A DNA stretch of 64,000 bases from an uncultured Dyadobacter sp. (GCF_946482605.1 NZ_CAMLSE010000008.1:62001-126000), one strand, 5' to 3'. Counted from the stretch's first letter, positions 9,049 through 18,264 are shown. Numbers and translations: made by a program. The notes: generated by a model not told the origin, from the sequence alone.

Positions 9049-11601
9049 TCACCCGCATTTGGAAGAGCCGCAGTCTTTGCAGGTGAGGCAGCCTTCCTGG
9101 TATAGGAGGTTGGTCGAGCCGCAGTTCTGGCATTTCTGCTTGGCGGCTTCGGTACCGTCCGGGATGTAACGCTTCAAGGCGCGGGCTACGCCAGCTTTCC
9201 AGGTATTGATGGCCTCGTCGAGTTGCAGGCTGCTGATGAGGTCCACTACTTTTTCGATAGGCATGCCGTGTCGTAATGTACTGGAAATCAGTTTAGCATA
9301 GTTCCAGTACTCGGGGTTGAACTTGTACGACAATCCTTCGATGGTAGTCTTGTAACCCCGGGTATTCTTGTATTGGAAGTCGTAACGGGAACTGCCGTCG
9401 GCTTCGCGGTTTTTGATAATAAAACCTTCATTTACCCACCGAGGCAGCAAAATTCCATCTTCGTCATCCGCAAAACCGGTGAAGATCTCGTACGGCTGGC
9501 CGTCGATGATGCCGATGAATGCAATCCATTTGTCTTTTTTATTCTGAAAACGCACCACATCGGCTTCCAGCGTGTGAGGCCTTTCGGTCGGGAAGGGGGT
9601 GGGCGCGGTAACGGCAGATTCTTCTTCTTTCTCGGTATTGGCGATCAACACCCCTGAACGCGAACCATCACGGTAAACCGTTACACCCTTGCAGCCTGCC
9701 TTCCAGGCCTCCATGTAGCATTCGCCGACGAGCTCTTCGGTCACGTCGTTGGGCATGTTGATGGTCACACTGATCGAGTGATCGACCCATTGCTGGATCG
9801 CTCCCTGCATTTTTACCTTTTTGAGATAGTCTACGTCATTGGAAGTCGCTTTGTAATAAGGCGATTTCTTAACCAGCTCATCCAGGTCTTTTTGCGAATA
9901 GTTTTTGCTCGTATCTATGCCATTTACCTCCATCCATTCTTTAAACCGATGGTGAAAAACCACATATTCTTCCCACGAATCCCCTACTTCATCCACAAAG
10001 TCCACGCGAACGTCTTTGTCGTTGGGGTTAACTTTTCTTCTTCTTTTGTAAACAGGCAGGAAGACCGGCTCTATGCCGGAAGTCGTTTGTGACATCAAAC
10101 TGGTGGTGCCGGTAGGCGCAATGGTCAACAAGGCGATGTTCCGGCGGCCATATTCCAGCATTTCGTAGTAAAGCTGGGCGTCCGCCTCCTTCAAGCGGAG
10201 AATGAAGGGGTTATTTTGCTCCCTTTCGGAATCGAAAATCGTGAATGGTCCCCTCTCTTTGGCAGTATGCACCGAGCCACGGTACGCTTCCAGCGCCACG
10301 GTTTTGTGGATTTGCACGGCAAAGTCATTACCCTCGTCGCTGCCATACCGCAGTCCCAACGCGGCCAGCATATCGCCTTCTGCGGTAATGCCGATGCCTG
10401 TTCTGCGACCTTCTTTGGCTTTTGTCTGAATATTGAGCCACAAATTGCGTTCTACGGCTTTTACTTCGTCCTCCTCCGGGTCTTCATCGATTTTTTGCAG
10501 GATAGCGTCCACTTTTTCCAGTTCGAGATCGATGATATCATCCATCATGCGCTGTGCCGCTGCAATGTGTTTTTTGAAAAGCTCCCAGCTAAATTTAGCC
10601 TGAGGTGTGAACGGGCTTTCTACGTACGAAAACAGGTTGATAGCAAGCAAACGGCATGAATCGTATGCGCAGAGTGGAATCTCGCCACACGGATTCGTTG
10701 AAATGGTCTGATAACCCAGGTCGGCGTAGCAATCAGGTACGGATTCGCGGATAATGGTATCCCAGAATAAAATTCCCGGTTCGGCTGATCTCCACGCATT
10801 GTGCACGATTTTCTTCCAGAGTGCAGTGGCATCAATATCTTTGATATGCGTCGGATCGGTACTTCTGATGGGATATTGCTGGCGATAAGTGCTACCGGAA
10901 CTGACGGCCTTCATGAATTCATCATCGATCCGTACCGACACATTGGCGCCGGTTACTTTGCCCTGCTCCATTTTGGCATCGATAAAATCCTCGGAATCGG
11001 GATGCCTGATCGCCACGGAAAGCATCAATGCTCCCCTGCGTCCGTCTTGAGCTACCTCACGGGTCGAATTGGAGAAGCGCTCCATGAACGGAACGATGCC
11101 CGTAGAGGTCAATGCCGAATTCTTCACCGGTGAGCCTTTCGGACGGATATGGGAAAGGTCGTGGCCGACGCCCCCGCGGCGTTTCATAAGCTGTACCTGC
11201 TCCTGGTCGATTTTCATGATGCCTCCGTAAGAGTCGGATTCTCCCTTGTTGCCGATAACAAAGCAATTGGAGAGTGACGCGATCTGGTACGGATTGCCGA
11301 TACCCGTCATAGGACTGCCTTGCGGGATAATGTATCTGAAGTCCTTGATCAGGTCGAAGATCTCATCCTCGCTCATCGGATTAGGGTAGCGTTGTTCAAT
11401 GCGTGCGATCTCGGAAGCGATACGCCTGTGCATGTCGTCGGGCGTCGCTTCATAGATAGCTCCGAAGGAATCCTTCAGCGCATATTTATTGACCCAGACG
11501 CGTGCGGCGAGATCGTCACCTTTGAAATATTCGAGTGAGGCTTGAAAGGCTTCGTCAGTAGTATAGGTACGTTCTGATTGTGAAGATTTTATGGATTCCA
11601 T
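9049..11601 (-). CDS. nrdJ: Class II (adenosylcobalamin-dependent) ribonucleoside-diphosphate reductase
   Basis: 850 residues. Makes deoxyribonucleotides with a B12-generated radical and no oxygen requirement. The active-site loop NPCGEIP gives Asn303, the thiyl Cys305 and Glu307. The redox pair is likely Cys113 (in SLSNCFVIG) and Cys316, 11 residues after Cys305 as in class II enzymes. There is no tyrosyl-radical subunit gene beside it, which supports class II. The C-terminus ends in a four-to-six-cysteine ribbon (CQNCGS, CKDCGSSKCG), as in NrdJ/NrdZ proteins, likely for zinc or redox transfer. No cobalamin riboswitch could be recognised in the 275 bases upstream. Confidence 0.95.
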   Translation of the reverse strand: MESIKSSQSERTYTTDEAFQASLEYFKGDDLAARVWVNKYALKDSFGAIYEATPDDMHRRIASEIARIEQRYPNPMSEDEIFDLIKDFRYIIPQGSPMTGIGNPYQIASLSNCFVIGNKGESDSYGGIMKIDQEQVQLMKRRGGVGHDLSHIRPKGSPVKNSALTSTGIVPFMERFSNSTREVAQDGRRGALMLSVAIRHPDSEDFIDAKMEQGKVTGANVSVRIDDEFMKAVSSGSTYRQQYPIRSTDPTHIKDIDATALWKKIVHNAWRSAEPGILFWDTIIRESVPDCYADLGYQTISTNPCGEIPLCAYDSCRLLAINLFSYVESPFTPQAKFSWELFKKHIAAAQRMMDDIIDLELEKVDAILQKIDEDPEEDEVKAVERNLWLNIQTKAKEGRRTGIGITAEGDMLAALGLRYGSDEGNDFAVQIHKTVALEAYRGSVHTAKERGPFTIFDSEREQNNPFILRLKEADAQLYYEMLEYGRRNIALLTIAPTGTTSLMSQTTSGIEPVFLPVYKRRRKVNPNDKDVRVDFVDEVGDSWEEYVVFHHRFKEWMEVNGIDTSKNYSQKDLDELVKKSPYYKATSNDVDYLKKVKMQGAIQQWVDHSISVTINMPNDVTEELVGECYMEAWKAGCKGVTVYRDGSRSGVLIANTEKEEESAVTAPTPFPTERPHTLEADVVRFQNKKDKWIAFIGIIDGQPYEIFTGFADDEDGILLPRWVNEGFIIKNREADGSSRYDFQYKNTRGYKTTIEGLSYKFNPEYWNYAKLISSTLRHGMPIEKVVDLISSLQLDEAINTWKAGVARALKRYIPDGTEAAKQKCQNCGSTNLLYQEGCLTCKDCGSSKCG

Positions 11602-11639
11602 TAGCTGGCGTCAGTGAAATTTTATTCGATTTGTATAAC

Positions 11640-11647
11640 CAAATGTA
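11640..11647 (-). promoter_or_regulatory. Candidate -7 box for nrdJ
   Basis: On the minus strand this reads TACATTTG, matching TAnnTTTG, 39 bases before the nrdJ ATG. A second match, TAAATTTG, lies at 11757-11764. Neither has a well-placed TTG at -33, so which one is used is open. Confidence 0.35.
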
Positions 11648-11801
11648 AAAATTTCGGATGGTTTTTGGAAATTAAAATTGAAAAAAGTTTACAGACAAAA
11701 TGTGTAAAATTGCTGTTTATCAAATATTTACAATTTCGTATACTGGAAAATGTTGACAAATTTATTTCTTAATATTTTCTTTGTTTGGAATAATTATCTA
11801 C

Positions 11802-11831
11802 AAAAAAAACCGGCTCATGATGAAGCCGGCA
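11802..11831 (-). terminator. Rho-independent terminator of the heme operon
   Basis: A GC-rich 6-bp stem (11810-11815 with 11824-11829) is followed on the minus strand by eight T. It lies 46 bases beyond the hmuS stop and ends the heme operon before nrdJ. Confidence 0.85.
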
Positions 11832-11876
11832 ATTTTTAATTACTATGGCGAAATTTTATCTTTTATTTCTTCGAAA

Positions 11877-12932
11877 TCAGTCCTGAGTAGTCTTAATGGC
11901 GTACTGATCAATGAGGGCTGGCCAGGCAGCCAACTCCGGAATGCCTGGTTTGCGTTTTCCAAAAAACTGGTTGAACATCACCCCATCCTTGTCGATGAGC
12001 TCGATGCCTGTCACAATGCCGTCCTCGGTTGGTTTTCTGACAACCCAGGCTTCATCGATGGCGTCCTCACGCAAATGCAGGTTAAATTCAGGGTCCATCA
12101 CATTCAGCCAAGGCCCCATTACAAAAATCTTTTTGATCGGGCCGGTATGTATCTGAATGCAGTTGGGGTTTGAAACGAATACCATAACCGGCAGCTCTGT
12201 TTCGGATACCGCATCAAAGATCAGTTTCATACTTTCCGGTTTGATGCGGTAGGCATAGCCTTCGGGTGCATTGCGCAAAGCCTGTTTCCGGGACAGTTTG
12301 TATTTACGGAGCAAAGTGAAAAAATCATGCGTGTCTTTCAATGCGAGCCATTCCGCCTGAAATGCAGCCCTATCGATGTCCAGGGCTTCGTCGGATTCGG
12401 CAGCTTTGTCCGGTTTGTCGCTGACAAACAGATTGACATCCTGTTCAGCAGCCAGGTATTTGGCTACCAATGCGTCGTACGCTTCTTTATCGCTTTTCTC
12501 GGTCAGGTAAATTTTGTGAGCCGCTTCTCCGAAACTGTTGAAGAATTGCAGGCTGAAACGGTCATTTTCTGACACCGCGAAGCCAAATTTCCAGTCGCCC
12601 AGAAATAACCGGAGATCGATGTCTTCGCCGAGTACGAGCCCGACGTGGTTATTAAAAGATATTTTTTCATAAACGCCCTTGCGCTCATGTACGACGTGGT
12701 CGTTGCGTGTGAGTGCCATCACGTGACCGAGAGAGCCCATTTCTTTGATAAGATCCCTGAAATCGCCGCTTAGCAGCCGGACACTCTCTCCCAGTCCGGT
12801 AGCCAGCAGGTCGGCTTCCGAGGTGTTGAGCGCTTTCGCGGCGTCGCGAATGCGGGTTTTGGGGTTGGCCAGATTAAACGCTGCCCAGCGTTCTTTCAAT
12901 TCAGTTCTGTCTGGTGAAAGGGTTGACTTCAT
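11877..12932 (-). CDS. hmuS: Hemin-degrading / heme-handling protein, HmuS/ChuS family
   Basis: 351 residues, the length of HmuS/HemS/ChuS proteins, which consist of two similar halves (here about 1-170 and 190-345) and bind heme in the cytosol, either breaking it down or passing it on. Recognised from the overall pattern, including MALTRNDHVVHERKG in the first half, FVSNPNCIQIHTGPIKK in the second and the position in the operon. His residues in these segments are candidates for heme ligands, but which one is used cannot be told. It is the last gene of the heme operon, 27 bases after hmuV. Confidence 0.93.
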   Translation of the reverse strand: MKSTLSPDRTELKERWAAFNLANPKTRIRDAAKALNTSEADLLATGLGESVRLLSGDFRDLIKEMGSLGHVMALTRNDHVVHERKGVYEKISFNNHVGLVLGEDIDLRLFLGDWKFGFAVSENDRFSLQFFNSFGEAAHKIYLTEKSDKEAYDALVAKYLAAEQDVNLFVSDKPDKAAESDEALDIDRAAFQAEWLALKDTHDFFTLLRKYKLSRKQALRNAPEGYAYRIKPESMKLIFDAVSETELPVMVFVSNPNCIQIHTGPIKKIFVMGPWLNVMDPEFNLHLREDAIDEAWVVRKPTEDGIVTGIELIDKDGVMFNQFFGKRKPGIPELAAWPALIDQYAIKTTQD

Positions 12933-12959
12933 GTCTTGCTTTATTTATTTGTTTATAAA

Positions 12960-13757
12960 TCAGGGAGTATGGTACGGAACAGCGGGCATGTTCGGTACAA
13001 TCACCGGGTAGGGTGTAAGCCCGGGCTGGATGATCTGTACCGGCAGGCCAAAAGCTTCGCAAATCGATTGTTCGGTCAGTACCGCTTCCGGAGAGCCTGT
13101 TGATAGCACCCGGCCGGCTTTCAGCATCAGGACGGAATCCGCATATTGGAGCGCCTGATTCAGATCGTGGATGACAGCGACAACCGCGAAGCCTTTGCCG
13201 CTGAGTTCTCTTGCCAGCTGAAACGTTTCGTATTGATGCAGCAGATCCATTCCGGTAGTAGGTTCGTCCAGGAGCAGGAGTCCGTTTTCAATCTCCCAAA
13301 CCTGCGCCAATGCGCGGGCCAGTTGGACCCGTTGCTGCTCGCCACCGGATAATGTGGGATAAATGCGGTTTTTAAAATGCCCTATGCCGACCTTTTTCAG
13401 ACAAAGATCCACAATGGCCAGGTCGCGTTGGGTTGGGTTGTTGTCGTAAAACGGATAACGGCCCATGAGAACGATCTCCTGCACTGTGAATGAAAGAGAA
13501 ATGACGTTCTGCTGAGATAGTACAACCCGCTTTTTGGCCAGTTCTTTCAGTTTATATTTCCTCAGCTCTTTCCCATGAAACAGTATCGAACCGGATGTAG
13601 CTGCCAGCTCCGAGGAAAGTAGTTTAACCAGGGTGGACTTCCCCGCGCCGTTTGCACCGACAATGGCCCAGAATTCTCCGGCATTAACAGAAAAGCTCAC
13701 GTCATTGAGCAGCTTGCGTCCCCGTACCTCAAATACTGCATTTTGTACCTGTATCAT
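12960..13757 (-). CDS. hmuV: Heme ABC transporter ATP-binding protein
   Basis: 265 residues. Drives heme import with HmuU and HmuT. The Walker A motif is GANGAGKST, the ABC signature LSGGEQQR, Walker B LLLLDEP, and the switch histidine is in VAVIHDLN. The frame is open far upstream of the start, but that part overlaps hmuU in another frame and is not coding. The start chosen is the ATG at 13757, which gives the usual opening MIQVQNAVFEVRG. That ATG overlaps the hmuU stop in an ATGA (13754-13757), the classic sign of translational coupling. Confidence 0.95.
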   Translation of the reverse strand: MIQVQNAVFEVRGRKLLNDVSFSVNAGEFWAIVGANGAGKSTLVKLLSSELAATSGSILFHGKELRKYKLKELAKKRVVLSQQNVISLSFTVQEIVLMGRYPFYDNNPTQRDLAIVDLCLKKVGIGHFKNRIYPTLSGGEQQRVQLARALAQVWEIENGLLLLDEPTTGMDLLHQYETFQLARELSGKGFAVVAVIHDLNQALQYADSVLMLKAGRVLSTGSPEAVLTEQSICEAFGLPVQIIQPGLTPYPVIVPNMPAVPYHTP

Positions 13758-14860
13758 AGCCGCCGGCGTTTTTGCTCCCAGAGTATGTAAATGAAGAACG
13801 GTGTGCCCAGCAATGCGGTAAGGATGCCGATCGGAAGCTCGGAAGGCGCAACAATGGTTCTTGAAATGGTATCTGCGAGGGTAAGTACGATCGCTCCGGC
13901 CAGTGCAGAGCCGATCAGTAATGTCCGGTGATTGGGACCGAACGTTGTGCGTATAATGTGAGGGACTACGAGTCCGACAAAACCAATCGTTCCTGCAACT
14001 GCCACAGACGCACCTACGCCCATGGTAGCCAGAATGATGACTTTTTGTTTTAATGCCTTCATGTTTACACCGAGCCCGGCTGCCTGGCTCTCGCCCAGTA
14101 CCAGGAGATTCAATGCTTTTGACAGGTAAGGCATGAAGAGAACGGAAACTGCCACAAAAGGAGCGACGGCCATGACGGATGTCCAATTGGCACCGCCAAG
14201 GCTTCCCAGGTTCCAGAACGTGATGCTGCGGAGCTGCGCGTCGTCGGCGAGGTAGGTCATCAGGCCGGTCATAGCCCCAACGAATGCATTGATGGCGATC
14301 CCGCAAAGAAGCAATGTGGTAACGCCGCCCTCCCCAGTGACTTTGGAAAGCTGGTAAACCAGGAGTGTGGTGAGGGCGGCACCAAGAAATGCGACAAAAG
14401 AAATGCCGTACGCGCCGACCAACTCGTGCAGCATTCCGAAATATTTAACGTTGAGCATAATTACAAAAACAGCAAACAGCGACGCGCCGGAGGTTACGCC
14501 GATCAGGGTGGAATCGGCGATGGGGTTACGGAAAAGCCCCTGCAGCGATGCGCCCGCAATGCCCAGGCCGGCACCGATCAACACGGCCAGGCAGACCCGG
14601 GGCAGGCGGATGATCCAGAAAACGATCGATTTTTGTTCATCCACCCGGGTTTCGGTAATCAGTCCCAATTTGTAAGCAACGATGTCCACCAGTTCTCCGA
14701 GAGAAATGGCTAGCGCCCCGGTGCAGGCAGAAAAAACAACACAGGCCAGAAGAGCCGCCCCCAGTATTCCCGTCATTTTACCTGTGGAGGAAGGTAAAAA
14801 GTGGCGTTGGGAATCTCTTTCTTTTCTGATTTCCTGTTCGTGGGCCGTTTCCGCCAGCAT
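13754..14860 (-). CDS. hmuU: FecCD-type heme ABC transporter permease
   Basis: 368 residues. A polytopic inner-membrane permease of the BtuC/FecCD family with about ten membrane segments. The family landmarks GASLQGLFRNPIADSTLIGVTSGAS (split here: GASLQG, NPIADSTLIG) and GTIGFVGLVVPHI are present, the latter being near the coupling helix that contacts the ATPase. A charged, Glu/Arg-rich N-terminal stretch of about 35 residues precedes the first helix and could be partly untranslated if a later start is used. Six bases separate it from hmuT. Confidence 0.93.
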   Translation of the reverse strand: MLAETAHEQEIRKERDSQRHFLPSSTGKMTGILGAALLACVVFSACTGALAISLGELVDIVAYKLGLITETRVDEQKSIVFWIIRLPRVCLAVLIGAGLGIAGASLQGLFRNPIADSTLIGVTSGASLFAVFVIMLNVKYFGMLHELVGAYGISFVAFLGAALTTLLVYQLSKVTGEGGVTTLLLCGIAINAFVGAMTGLMTYLADDAQLRSITFWNLGSLGGANWTSVMAVAPFVAVSVLFMPYLSKALNLLVLGESQAAGLGVNMKALKQKVIILATMGVGASVAVAGTIGFVGLVVPHIIRTTFGPNHRTLLIGSALAGAIVLTLADTISRTIVAPSELPIGILTALLGTPFFIYILWEQKRRRL

Positions 14861-14866
14861 TGTTCT

Positions 14867-15712
14867 TTATTTTATTTTTTGAGAGAGTTCAAGAGCGGCC
14901 TTGCCCAGCCTGGGGCCGAAGCCTGTCAGTAGCTGACCGTCCATCGATACGATCTTTTTATTCCTTCCCGCGTTGGTGTTTGCAATGCCCGGCACACGGA
15001 GCAACCCGTCCATTCCTTCCAGACTTTCGAGTCCGCTGGCAAACAGTACCAGCACATCGGGGTTAGCCATGATGAGGGATTCTGCGGTCAGCGGTTTAAA
15101 ATCGCTGAAATCCGTTACGGCGTTTTTGTGTCCTGCCAGCGCAAACATTTTGTCCAGGGACGTGCCGGTGCCCGAAACCATCAGTGTCCCCGTGCCGCGT
15201 GCATATATGAAAAGTATCTTTTTGGAGGATGCCGGTGCGGGTATTTTGGCCAGGTCGGCTTGTAAGGATTTGACCATTTTTTCGGCCTGTGCATGGGCAT
15301 TAAAGTAGGCACCCACTTCCCGGATCAGCTTGATAGCTCCTTCCTTTGAATATTCATGTTTGAATGCGACCACCTTTTTTCCGCTGCTGTTGAGTTGCTT
15401 CACAACGGCCGGAGAGAGCATACTTTGATCGGTGTAAACGATTACATCCGGATTCAATGTGAGAATGCCTTCGGCTGCAATGCTGCGGTTGTGGCCGATC
15501 TTGGGAAGCTTTTCCAGCGAGGCAGGGAAAGTGCTGGTAATGTCCACGCCGACGATCTGCTTTTCGAGTCCAAGGCCAACCAGGATTTCGCTCAAAGTTC
15601 CGTTTGCGGACACGATCCGAGGCCCTGCGACACCGGCATAGGTAGCCTGGCAGTTATCAAAACCAACTGAAATAAAGAAGAAAAGGAAAAGGGCAAATCT
15701 TAATAACTGCAT
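14867..15712 (-). CDS. hmuT: Periplasmic heme-binding protein
   Basis: 281 residues with a Sec signal (MQLLRFALFLFFFISVGF) and a class III periplasmic binding fold of the TroA/FecB type. It delivers heme to HmuUV. The characteristic start of the mature domain is seen (PRIVSANGTLSEILVGLGL, then VGVDITSTFP), with a long helix between lobes. HmuT proteins often bind heme with a Tyr or His; the Tyr in DVIVYTDQS is a candidate. No TonB-dependent receptor gene is found in this window. It lies 8 bases after the DUF6686 gene in one operon. Confidence 0.9.
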   Translation of the reverse strand: MQLLRFALFLFFFISVGFDNCQATYAGVAGPRIVSANGTLSEILVGLGLEKQIVGVDITSTFPASLEKLPKIGHNRSIAAEGILTLNPDVIVYTDQSMLSPAVVKQLNSSGKKVVAFKHEYSKEGAIKLIREVGAYFNAHAQAEKMVKSLQADLAKIPAPASSKKILFIYARGTGTLMVSGTGTSLDKMFALAGHKNAVTDFSDFKPLTAESLIMANPDVLVLFASGLESLEGMDGLLRVPGIANTNAGRNKKIVSMDGQLLTGFGPRLGKAALELSQKIK

Positions 15713-15720
15713 GAAATAGC

Positions 15721-16068
15721 CTATTTTTTATCAGCGAATATCTTGTCTACTTCCAGTACAATCAGTGCTTCCTGAAACAGGGTCCTGATCTCTTCCAGCT
15801 CTTCGTCGTCAAATGAGAGCATGAAGTTCGGGATGGGCGAAGGCAGCAAATGGGTCTTGCCATGGGGGAGCTCATCTCCCAGGCTTTGCAGGTGGTACTG
15901 GTCGTAAAGCACCGACTGGAATCCCCTCAGTCCGTCTTCGGTAAAAATGAATAGCACATTGCCATAGGCGAAATTGAAATGGGTACAGCAGTTGCATTGC
16001 CCGATATAGCCTTTCGGGGTGTGGCTTAAAATCCGTAGTGAATTGTATGAATGCGAATCGTTCTGCAT
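15721..16068 (-). CDS. DUF6686 family small protein, first gene of heme operon
   Basis: 115 residues. I take the ATG at 16068 as start because the sequence from there (MQNDSHSYNSLRILSHTPKG) looks like the family start; a longer frame reaches 16134 but would overlap the likely promoter. It has a cysteine cluster (CNCC at about 28-31) and an acidic C-terminal half. Function unknown. The cysteines and its first place in the heme operon suggest metal or heme sensing or handling, which is inference only. Family recognition is from memory and not certain. Confidence 0.7.
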   Translation of the reverse strand: MQNDSHSYNSLRILSHTPKGYIGQCNCCTHFNFAYGNVLFIFTEDGLRGFQSVLYDQYHLQSLGDELPHGKTHLLPSPIPNFMLSFDDEELEEIRTLFQEALIVLEVDKIFADKK

Positions 16069-16131
16069 AGTCTGCCAGTGATCAAATAAAAAATGCCTTC
16101 CTGAATTTCGCCGTAGTTCATTCCTGGGAGG

Positions 16132-16139
16132 CAAATATA
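16132..16139 (-). promoter_or_regulatory. Candidate -7 box of the heme operon
   Basis: Reads TATATTTG on the minus strand, a full TAnnTTTG match, 64 bases before the first ATG. A TTG (16155-16157) stands 15 bases upstream, shorter than the usual 19-21. No Fur-like palindrome was recognised. Confidence 0.5.
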
Positions 16140-16249
16140 GAGATTAATTTAGACCAAGTATAAATAGATGATAAAAATTTACTTGAGCCGATCTGGAAAC
16201 CTCTGGCAGACTTTCTATTATTGTATATTGAAAGGTTGCCCAACTGACT

Positions 16250-17569
16250 GTGGGAGAACTCCTATTAACTATCTCTATTCCTTTACCTCCGTTTTCGTTG
16301 AAAAAGCTCTTTACCAATCTGACCTTCTGGGTCCTTACCGCCATTACCGGTGGAGCATTGCTTGGTCATTACTTCCCTGATGAGGCGGTGAAGATGAAAT
16401 TGCTGGGCGACGGGTTTATTTCGGTTGTCAAAGTGTTTATCAACCCGATTATCTTTCTGACGATCACGCTGGGCATTGTGGGCATGGGCGACCTGAAAAA
16501 GGTTGGGAAGGTGGGCGCGAAGGCCCTGCTGTACTTCGAGGTGGTGACTACACTGGCATTGGTGGTAGGGATTATTGTGGCGAATATCATTCGTCCGGGA
16601 GTTGGTGTGGTGACCGATTCACTTGAAAAGGGCGATATATCCAAGTTTGCCGGCAAAAGCCACGATTTCAGCTGGATGCAGTTTTTCCTGGATAACATTA
16701 CATTGCAGGTGTTGCTGTTTTCGCTGGTTCTGGGCTCTGTTTTGAGCAAGTACAACGGAAAGCAACGCATTATCGACGGATTGAATTTCTGCTCCAAATA
16801 TGTATTCCGTGCCTTGCATCTGGTCATGATTTTTGCACCGATCGGCGCTTTTGGGGGAATGGCTTTCACGATCGGGAAGTATGGTATCGATACGTTGTTA
16901 CCCCTCGCGAAATTGATGGGGACGGTGTACGCAACCATGGCCGTTTTTATCTTCGGAATACTCGGGTTGATCATGCGGACCTACAAGATCAGTCTGTGGA
17001 GATACCTGAAATACATTCGGGAGGAATTGCTGATCGTGTTGGGAACCTCTTCGTCGGAGGCAGGCCTGCCGTCACTGATGGCGAAGCTGGAACGAATGGG
17101 GTGTTCCAAACCCGTGGTGGGGCTGGTGGTGCCGGCGGGCTACTCATTCAACCTGGACGGGACGACGATCTATCTTTCCATGGCCACCATCTTCCTGGCG
17201 CAGGTGTTTAACGTGCATTTGAATATCGGGCAGATATTCTCGCTGATCGGGATATTGATGGTGACTTCCAAGGGCGCCGCCGGTGTGACCGGGAGCGGGT
17301 TTGTGGTGCTGGCGTCCACGCTTACGGCCATCAAAGTGATCCCCGTTGAAGGACTTGCCTTGTTGCTGGGTGTAGACCGGTTTATGTCCGAGGCACGCGC
17401 CATCACTAATTTTATCGGTAATGGCGTGGCGACGATCTGGCTTGCCAATAATGAGAAGGAGTTTGACCGCAGCAAAATGGAATATGCTTTCAGTAACATT
17501 CAGGAGACGGAGAACGTGGTTACCGATAACCTCACGGATGCAACCCAGCCGGGGCAGGCGAAGTTATAA
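16250..17569 (+). CDS. Dicarboxylate/amino acid:cation symporter (DctA/GltP family)
   Basis: 439 residues if started at GTG 16250. A DAACS family membrane transporter taking up C4-dicarboxylates or acidic amino acids with H+ or Na+. The family signature is the serine-rich GTSSSEAGLPSLMAKLERMG hairpin, followed by GYSFNLDGTTIYLSMATIF (transport helix 7 motif) and the GVTGSGFVVLASTL region. The start is uncertain: homologues usually begin close to KKLFTNLTFWVL, which would fit TTG at 16298, while GTG 16250 adds 16 residues of no clear role. The gene stands alone. Confidence 0.88.
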   Translation: MGELLLTISIPLPPFSLKKLFTNLTFWVLTAITGGALLGHYFPDEAVKMKLLGDGFISVVKVFINPIIFLTITLGIVGMGDLKKVGKVGAKALLYFEVVTTLALVVGIIVANIIRPGVGVVTDSLEKGDISKFAGKSHDFSWMQFFLDNITLQVLLFSLVLGSVLSKYNGKQRIIDGLNFCSKYVFRALHLVMIFAPIGAFGGMAFTIGKYGIDTLLPLAKLMGTVYATMAVFIFGILGLIMRTYKISLWRYLKYIREELLIVLGTSSSEAGLPSLMAKLERMGCSKPVVGLVVPAGYSFNLDGTTIYLSMATIFLAQVFNVHLNIGQIFSLIGILMVTSKGAAGVTGSGFVVLASTLTAIKVIPVEGLALLLGVDRFMSEARAITNFIGNGVATIWLANNEKEFDRSKMEYAFSNIQETENVVTDNLTDATQPGQAKL

Positions 17570-17619
17570 CGATTGAATTTTTAGTAGTTTTAGAAAATTA
17601 CCTTGAAAAGACTTGAATT

Positions 17620-17850
17620 ATGAAGTATCAGGATTTCATAACATCCGACTATCGGATAATGCTCGGGAAGCCTGTCATCAAGGGCACCCGCCTAACGGTA
17701 GAACTCATCCTTCGTAAGTTGGGTGAAGGAGCTGCGGTGGGTGATCTTATCAGGATGTATCCCGGCCTGCAGCCGGAGGCTGTCCAGGCTGTCCTGCAAT
17801 ACGCCGCCGAGGTAGTCGCTAATCAGGAAGATCTGGAACCTGCTTCATGA
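17620..17850 (+). CDS. DUF433 protein, putative antitoxin
   Basis: 76 residues. DUF433 domain (GKPVIKGTRLTVELILRKLGEG, then the MYPGLQPEAVQAVLQYA helix pair), a winged-helix-like DNA-binding fold found as antitoxin with PIN-like toxins. The stop overlaps the start of the next gene in an ATGA, as usual for toxin-antitoxin pairs. In this family the antitoxin is expected to repress its own operon. Confidence 0.85.
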   Translation: MKYQDFITSDYRIMLGKPVIKGTRLTVELILRKLGEGAAVGDLIRMYPGLQPEAVQAVLQYAAEVVANQEDLEPAS

Positions 17851-18197
17851 TTCTGGCTGATGAAAACATCGATCACGGGCTAATAGCGGAAATTAGAAAT
17901 GCCGGATTTGAGGTTTACTCAATTTACGAAATGACTCGTGGTATTTCCGATGAATCAATTATTGAGTTATCCCGAGTTCCTCCCAGGATCATCCTTACAG
18001 AAGATAAGGATTTCGGCGAGTGGGTGTACGCTCACAAAATTACGGGTATTAGTGTAATTTTTTTACGCTATTCTTTCGGCGAGACAATTGCAATTTCGCA
18101 GATTGTTGTCAAGCTTTTGAAAGAACGGCAGGAGGGATTATTTGGACACTTTACTACGATTACTATGAATAAAATCCGTTCAAGACCATTTCTTTGA
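17847..18197 (+). CDS. DUF5615 PIN-like protein, putative toxin
   Basis: 116 residues. DUF5615 domain, a PIN-like nuclease fold. Acidic residues expected for metal binding are seen in LADENID near the start and in LTEDKDFGEW in the middle. It overlaps the DUF433 antitoxin gene by 4 bases. The pair forms a probable type II toxin-antitoxin module in which the toxin would cut RNA; this is by family, not shown here. Both members look intact, unlike the VapC-type locus near 54.4 kb. Confidence 0.85.
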   Translation: MILADENIDHGLIAEIRNAGFEVYSIYEMTRGISDESIIELSRVPPRIILTEDKDFGEWVYAHKITGISVIFLRYSFGETIAISQIVVKLLKERQEGLFGHFTTITMNKIRSRPFL

Positions 18198-18230
18198 TGC
18201 AAACCATCAGTTAAAAATATATTTCCCGCT

Positions 18231-18238
18231 TAAATTTG
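18231..18238 (+). promoter_or_regulatory. Candidate -7 box for M3 peptidase gene
   Basis: TAAATTTG matches TAnnTTTG, 26 bases before the ATG at 18265. The -33 region does not contain TTG. Confidence 0.4.
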
Positions 18239-18264
18239 AATTTCAACATTGCAGTTTTATTTAT

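Noticed and set aside
11602..11876. Cobalamin riboswitch upstream of the B12-dependent nrdJ
   Set aside because: No B12-box-like segment or multi-helix fold could be seen; the region is AT-rich with only a terminator and -7 boxes.
13758..14306. N-terminal extension of the hmuV frame
   Set aside because: It lies antisense-free but out of frame inside hmuU; the ATGA overlap and the normal HmuV start at 13757 settle the start.
16069..16134. Longer start for the DUF6686 protein
   Set aside because: The added residues are Arg/Pro-rich and reach into the likely promoter, while the protein looks complete from 16068.
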